Assembly: GCA_027405735.1 (NCBI GenBank)
Contig: JAPEHQ010000006.1
Location: 1,736,001 to 1,800,000 of the forward strand
Direction of reading: 5' to 3'
Origin: Mucor racemosus
Lineage: Eukaryota; Mucoromycota; Mucoromycetes; Mucorales; Mucoraceae
DNA length: 64,000 nucleotides
The translations under genes were made by a program, and so were the position numbers. The notes below the pieces were generated by a model. That model worked only from the letters and a program-made list of their open reading frames with translations, was not told where the DNA came from and did not search any database. How positions within the stretch are numbered: the first letter of the stretch is position 1; each line of letters starts with the position of its first letter. Positions 59,521 through 64,000 of the stretch are shown in pieces.

Positions 59521-60534
59521 CTGGTTCCATCTACAGTAGTATTGAACGTATCACAGCCAGCCTTATGATAAATGTCAATCTGAAATCAGAAACATCTCAT
59601 TGTTATTGTTATAAGATATGAAAAGCTTTATTTTTAATAATACAGCAATTAAATAAAAACCAAGATGATACTAATAACAGCATATGGTAAATTTTTATAT
59701 CTAAGTAAGTTTGATAAAGTATGCTTTTAAACCCTTTTGAAAATCCGGCGGCAAACACAACATCTTGGTCCTGTAATTTCTATCCATCAAAATGTTGCGG
59801 TTTTCACTACATAATGAATGCGTTTTTAATCAATCTTGGCCTGGGTGTACATTGGGCATCAGTTTTTTACCGGTTACATTTTCTCTGATTCATTAATATT
59901 CAGTTATATTGAACGATAGTGTATTAAATTATAATTTGTTAGTTTACTGTTGATAGTTTTTTGTTATTGCTTTAAAAACTTGATCCTATTATTATTATTA
60001 CCATCAATTATAATTGTTAAACTGATTGATTCATACAGTATATCATATTACTATTTCGCATTGGTAGGGATTATACAATTGATATCTGCATTTAACACTG
60101 GTGGATTGGAAAGTTGGTGTCTGACTTTAGTTTAATGAATAATGCGTATTTTGGTTTTCCAGTATAATTCTAGGTGTTTCTACTCCTAAAAACTGAATTG
60201 TCTAATGCAACTACATCTGTTGAATATCACTTGAGTTTTTATGCGTTGTAGATGATGTTATACTAATTATACTTTTTGGCAAAGATTGCTTTACATTCAT
60301 CCATACTCAATTTTTATGTTATACAGCTTAATATTAACGTACTAATAACATTGAGTTTTGTTTATATCCATCACAAATTGGCATTTTTTTCAGATGATTT
60401 CTACTACCAATTTCTGGAAAGCTCTATTATCACTTCCAAAAAGAAAAAATAAACCTTAATTTACTGCATTTCCCAAATAGTAAAAAACTGACAAATACAT
60501 GTTCACATGTATGGGCATTAAAAGTTGTAGACCA
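59521..60534. other. AT-rich stretch without recognised features
   Basis: No gene or repeat copy recognised. Confidence 0.35.
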
Positions 60535-60540
60535 AAGGAG

Positions 60541-60613
60541 AGTGACAAGCTTAACGAGTAGCGCATGCGCTACAAATTGAGGGCGACACACATATTCGTG
60601 AGTTCAAATCCGC
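60541..60613 (+). other. Second tRNA-like sequence (possible SINE head)
   Basis: A D-arm-like hairpin GCT...AGC (60549-60562) around TAACGAGT is followed at normal spacing by a B box GTTCAAATCC (60602-60611). The anticodon stem and acceptor stem do not pair, so it is not an active tRNA. Confidence 0.3.
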
Positions 60614-61009
60614 CAAAGGGGAAGCCCTTTGTTATTAGGATATGAATTTCGTCAAAACAGAACCTCCGATGACCTTGCTTCTCATCGAATATGATCCTCC
60701 TTTTTTTTTCTTAGTAAGTTTGCATATGCCTAACAAATGTTTTTTGCTTTTTCATTTATGCATATGATATGCATACTAGTAAATTTGGCTGGCAAAACCC
60801 GGCTCGACACCAATACTACCAGAATCCATGGGTCATTGTACGTTCAGCCAGTTTGAGCAACAGGTTAGTTACCTGCTTCTTACACCTACTAAGATCAGTA
60901 AGCGCGTCAATTCTCCTCAACGAATATGAATCCAAATGACCTCCCGTTGCAATGGCAGGTACTTCTAGTAGTGCTGATCCATAGAATTGCAAAAGGTTTA
61001 GCCTTGTCG

Positions 61010-64000
61010 TATATTTTCAGGTTTGATGAATAATATTTAAAAAAGAATACAATTAAAAGAGAATGGGTAATGAATTAGTTATTCAACTGTATAATAAAAA
61101 CAAGATATCATTTATTTAGATATAAAAGTATGGTGTTTTATATTGATGTGACATTGAGATCCTGAGGTATAATTTAACGAGGCAATATTGAACCATTAGA
61201 CCTGTTTGATAGTAATCTATTATGGCTTGAAATGGATCAATTTATAAATTAACCGTTCTTGCAGAGCTTGTGAGTTGCTTTGTTTCAATGCTGCGCTAAT
61301 TGTGCTTGGATGTTAATTTAATAACTACTTGAATGTTTAACCGCTGGGATAAAATAGTATGGTGTCATAATTAAGGTCCAAGCGTTCTTGGTAATTACTG
61401 GATTAAACTTGGTACGCTAGGAGTTTCTTATATCCAATATCAAGACTTTGCACTTCAATACATGTCGTAGTCAATAGATTGTAAGATGTATTGATACTGT
61501 AGAAGGTGATAACATATGGTACTTGGTAACATAATATAACATAGTATTTAATATATGATTCATATTTTTGCCAATGGTCACTCTTCCAAAAAAAAAGCCG
61601 AACAGTCTCTGGAACCGGCCATCTAATAATATTTCCAGGCTTTAAATTTGTAGAAAAAATTACCGGACAGCCCGGACGCGGTTGTTTAAATATTCCAAGC
61701 AGCTATAAGATGCAGGTATTGAAATGTCATAATACAAAAATTAAGGTTCGACTGTATTGCTATTAATTATTCAAAGGCTTATTAGCCTAATAACGGATGT
61801 AACTTGAAAAGTAGAAGATGACACAACCGGATTCAAAAAAAGGCCATAAAATTACAAATTTAAAGGATTTATATGTAAAAGCACTACGGCCGTCCTTTTC
61901 CGCACAAGATAATTTTGTTGTGCCCAGGTGGGCTGCACACTATAGCCTGAGCTGTTGTGCCCACTAAATATGATGGCTACAACAATAACAAGATGCACAC
62001 GGGCACAGCAAAAGAAACTGCACACGAGCACAATGCTAAGCCTGTATTTTCAGAATTATAGATTCTGTCCATGTGCATGACATTAATCCCATGTGTGCAT
62101 AATAGTAGAATTACCCATAAGCATATCATTATTATCCCTATTTGTGCATAATAAGAAATTTGACCATGAGCATTATGAGCTGATTATATGGGCACAAATT
62201 GGTTTGTACATGAGCATCGTGCCGTTCTCAAAATTCTATTGCTGTAAAATAGACAGAGATATTCACGGAAAAAAGTATATAAAACACTAGGAATTTGACT
62301 TGATAACATTAGGGTTTTATTATCAAGTTAAATTCTACTTGAGGACTTTTGTAGTAAATAAATGTCCTCTTTATATAGTTTTTATCAGAGAGATTAGGTA
62401 GGCATTCCTAGGCCCACACATAGCCAATAACACCTCTTGTCAGATATAAATCTTGATAGTAACCAATCGGTGTATTCATAGAGTTCATGGGTCCTTGATC
62501 ATAATGGTGTGATTAAATCCACATTATGTTGATTGGTCTTTAACTATAAGTTGCTAGGATAGAAGCTTGATAGAAAATTTATATTAGTATAAATCAGCAT
62601 ATATCATTTAGTAGTATAATGTCTATTCATGCCAGCTGTACTTTAATTGAGAATCAGATGAAATGGAGATCAATATAGTGGATAAATGTGTACATATTCC
62701 ACAATTGCATTTTTTATTGGAATGTGTTTTTAAATTGCATTTGCTTTTATTAATTGATAATATAGATTAATAGAAAATACACTTCAATAGGTTGTTGATG
62801 TAGTAAAGCAATACATGCAAGAGCCAATATATTTAGGATTATCATCATTTGCAAATATCTTTATAGCTGTAATATTTGCAGCAACAATGGTTTTTGCTCG
62901 AGCATAAACTTAAATAGCACTTACTGCTTAGATTTATACCGCAAGACAAATCTAAGGTTATAAATGTTACTTTATCACTCATAAAATTAAACAAATTAAC
63001 CTTCTTCTTTAATCTTACTATTTTAGTTTACGATTGTCAGCTGTAAAAAGATTTGTTTTCAAGTACAGTATATATACAATCAAAACAATAGTAATTAGGC
63101 AAGACATTATATTGTTTCTTTTTTTGTGTTACTATATCATTTGAAATTTTATCACTTTCCTGGAACATTGCGTGAGTTTGTAGCCAGTTCTAGATTTTTA
63201 TTGAATAGATATATATAGATATCATTGCCTTCGATTTGATATGGTAATCAAGAAATACGTCCAAAAATACAGTAGTAAATAATGATATTTGATCTTAGAA
63301 TGCTGTTAAATGCTAAATAAAAGTATCAGTCTCTAGTATAACGACTGCTACCTATACTAAAACCATTAGTCCCTTATGCTAGCATGCGTATTCAGATAAA
63401 AGAAAAGAATACCAGCTTGATAGTCTGATATGTCTTATCAAACGGTGGTGAATAATATCCTTGGAATATGAAAACAAAAAAAGAGAAACAACGCACGTAG
63501 AATAGGGGTTTCAAGGCTTTACATTATTTAGCGCAATTAAAACACTTCTAACTTGCACATTTCAGCCAATGTAAAAGCAGCATTACAGCGCAACAACCCA
63601 TAAACCAAACAAAATAGGCAATATCTGTTACTATAATAGAAACATATAATTCTCTACTAGCAAAACTGGCTGTCATGTCATACATTAATTAAAACATTAC
63701 AAAAGAAATCCCGTAGAGCGATGCCGTAATTAAGTATAGAAAAATTAAATGGCTAAGTCTCTTATACTACTATGGTATATATCTAAGTTTTAAATAAAAA
63801 GCGGTTTTTTTTAAGCTTTTCTTTTATTTAACCACGTACGGTCTGAAAATTCAGACTTTGTCGCGGACATTTTCGGGACTCATTTTATCCTTACCAACAC
63901 TCATGATTTTCGTCAAAAAAAAGAAAAATCAAATTTTAATACCAAAATCAACGTTTAAATATACTACATTATGAGAGAAAATTGTAGCTATAGATAATAC
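61010..64000 (+). repeat. R2 mosaic repeat, copy at 61-64 kb (runs off the window)
   Basis: Order: margin (61020), end module (61085-61530), CCGGAC module (61570-61765), GCACA module (61880-62240), solo LTR (62243-62703), CTCGAGCA module (62704-63110), distal segment (63115 to the window end). It gives the fullest view of the family outside the inverted arms. Confidence 0.75.
62243..62703 (+). mobile_element. Solo LTR with 5-bp target duplication
   Basis: 461-bp copy of the 19.2-kb LTR, starting TGTAAAATAG and ending TTCCACA, flanked by ATTGC at 62238-62242 and 62704-62708. The uninterrupted site ATTCCATTGCATTTTTTACT is preserved at 57554-57573. Confidence 0.87.

Overview
The window is nuclear DNA from an AT-rich, intron-rich fungus, most likely an early-diverging (Mucoromycota-type) mould. 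The evidence is the gene set (AcuK/ERT1-type Zn2Cys6 activator, LAMMER kinase, Cdc6, Msp1), introns of about 50-100 nt with GTAAGT-like donors and TACTAAC/CTGAT-like branch points, frequent microexons, and fungal transposon debris. The species cannot be fixed from the sequence. Gene models were built by hand by joining exons so that frame and family motifs are preserved; all were checked for phase.

Layout. (1) 1-9.8 kb is a compact gene block: indoleamine 2,3-dioxygenase (+), a small secreted double-psi beta-barrel protein (+), an ERT1/AcuK-like regulator (-), a mitochondrial carrier (+) and an acidic SANT-like protein (-). (2) 9.8-40.6 kb is almost gene-free. It holds two inverted, nearly identical arms of about 4.4-4.6 kb (11.82-16.41 and 26.85-31.23 kb), each inside a larger unit bounded by inverted copies of a roughly 400-bp module. 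It also holds copies of a 1.1-kb non-coding repeat (here called R1), a solo LTR with a perfect 5-bp target duplication, a 1.3-kb imperfect foldback and a truncated transposase. (3) 40.7-53.2 kb is a second gene block: a C2H2 factor (+), a lone ABC ATPase (-), a LAMMER kinase (+), Cdc6 (-) and Msp1/ATAD1 (-). A 5'-truncated LINE with an 18-bp target duplication sits between the last two. (4) 53.8-64 kb is repeat-rich again: a reversed R1 copy, a pogo-like MITE with TA duplications next to a short telomere-like tract, and two partial copies of the long mosaic repeat seen in region 2 (here called R2), one split by a second solo LTR.

The genes are ordinary single-copy housekeeping and regulatory genes that do not form an operon-like pathway. 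They cover tryptophan/NAD metabolism, carbon-source regulation, mitochondrial transport, mitochondrial outer-membrane quality control, replication licensing and kinase signalling. The unusual content is in the repeats: a nested history of several element types, and a large inverted duplication that could fold into a long hairpin. No complete autonomous transposon is present. Repeat boundaries were read by eye and are accurate to roughly 10-50 bp unless a target duplication fixes them.
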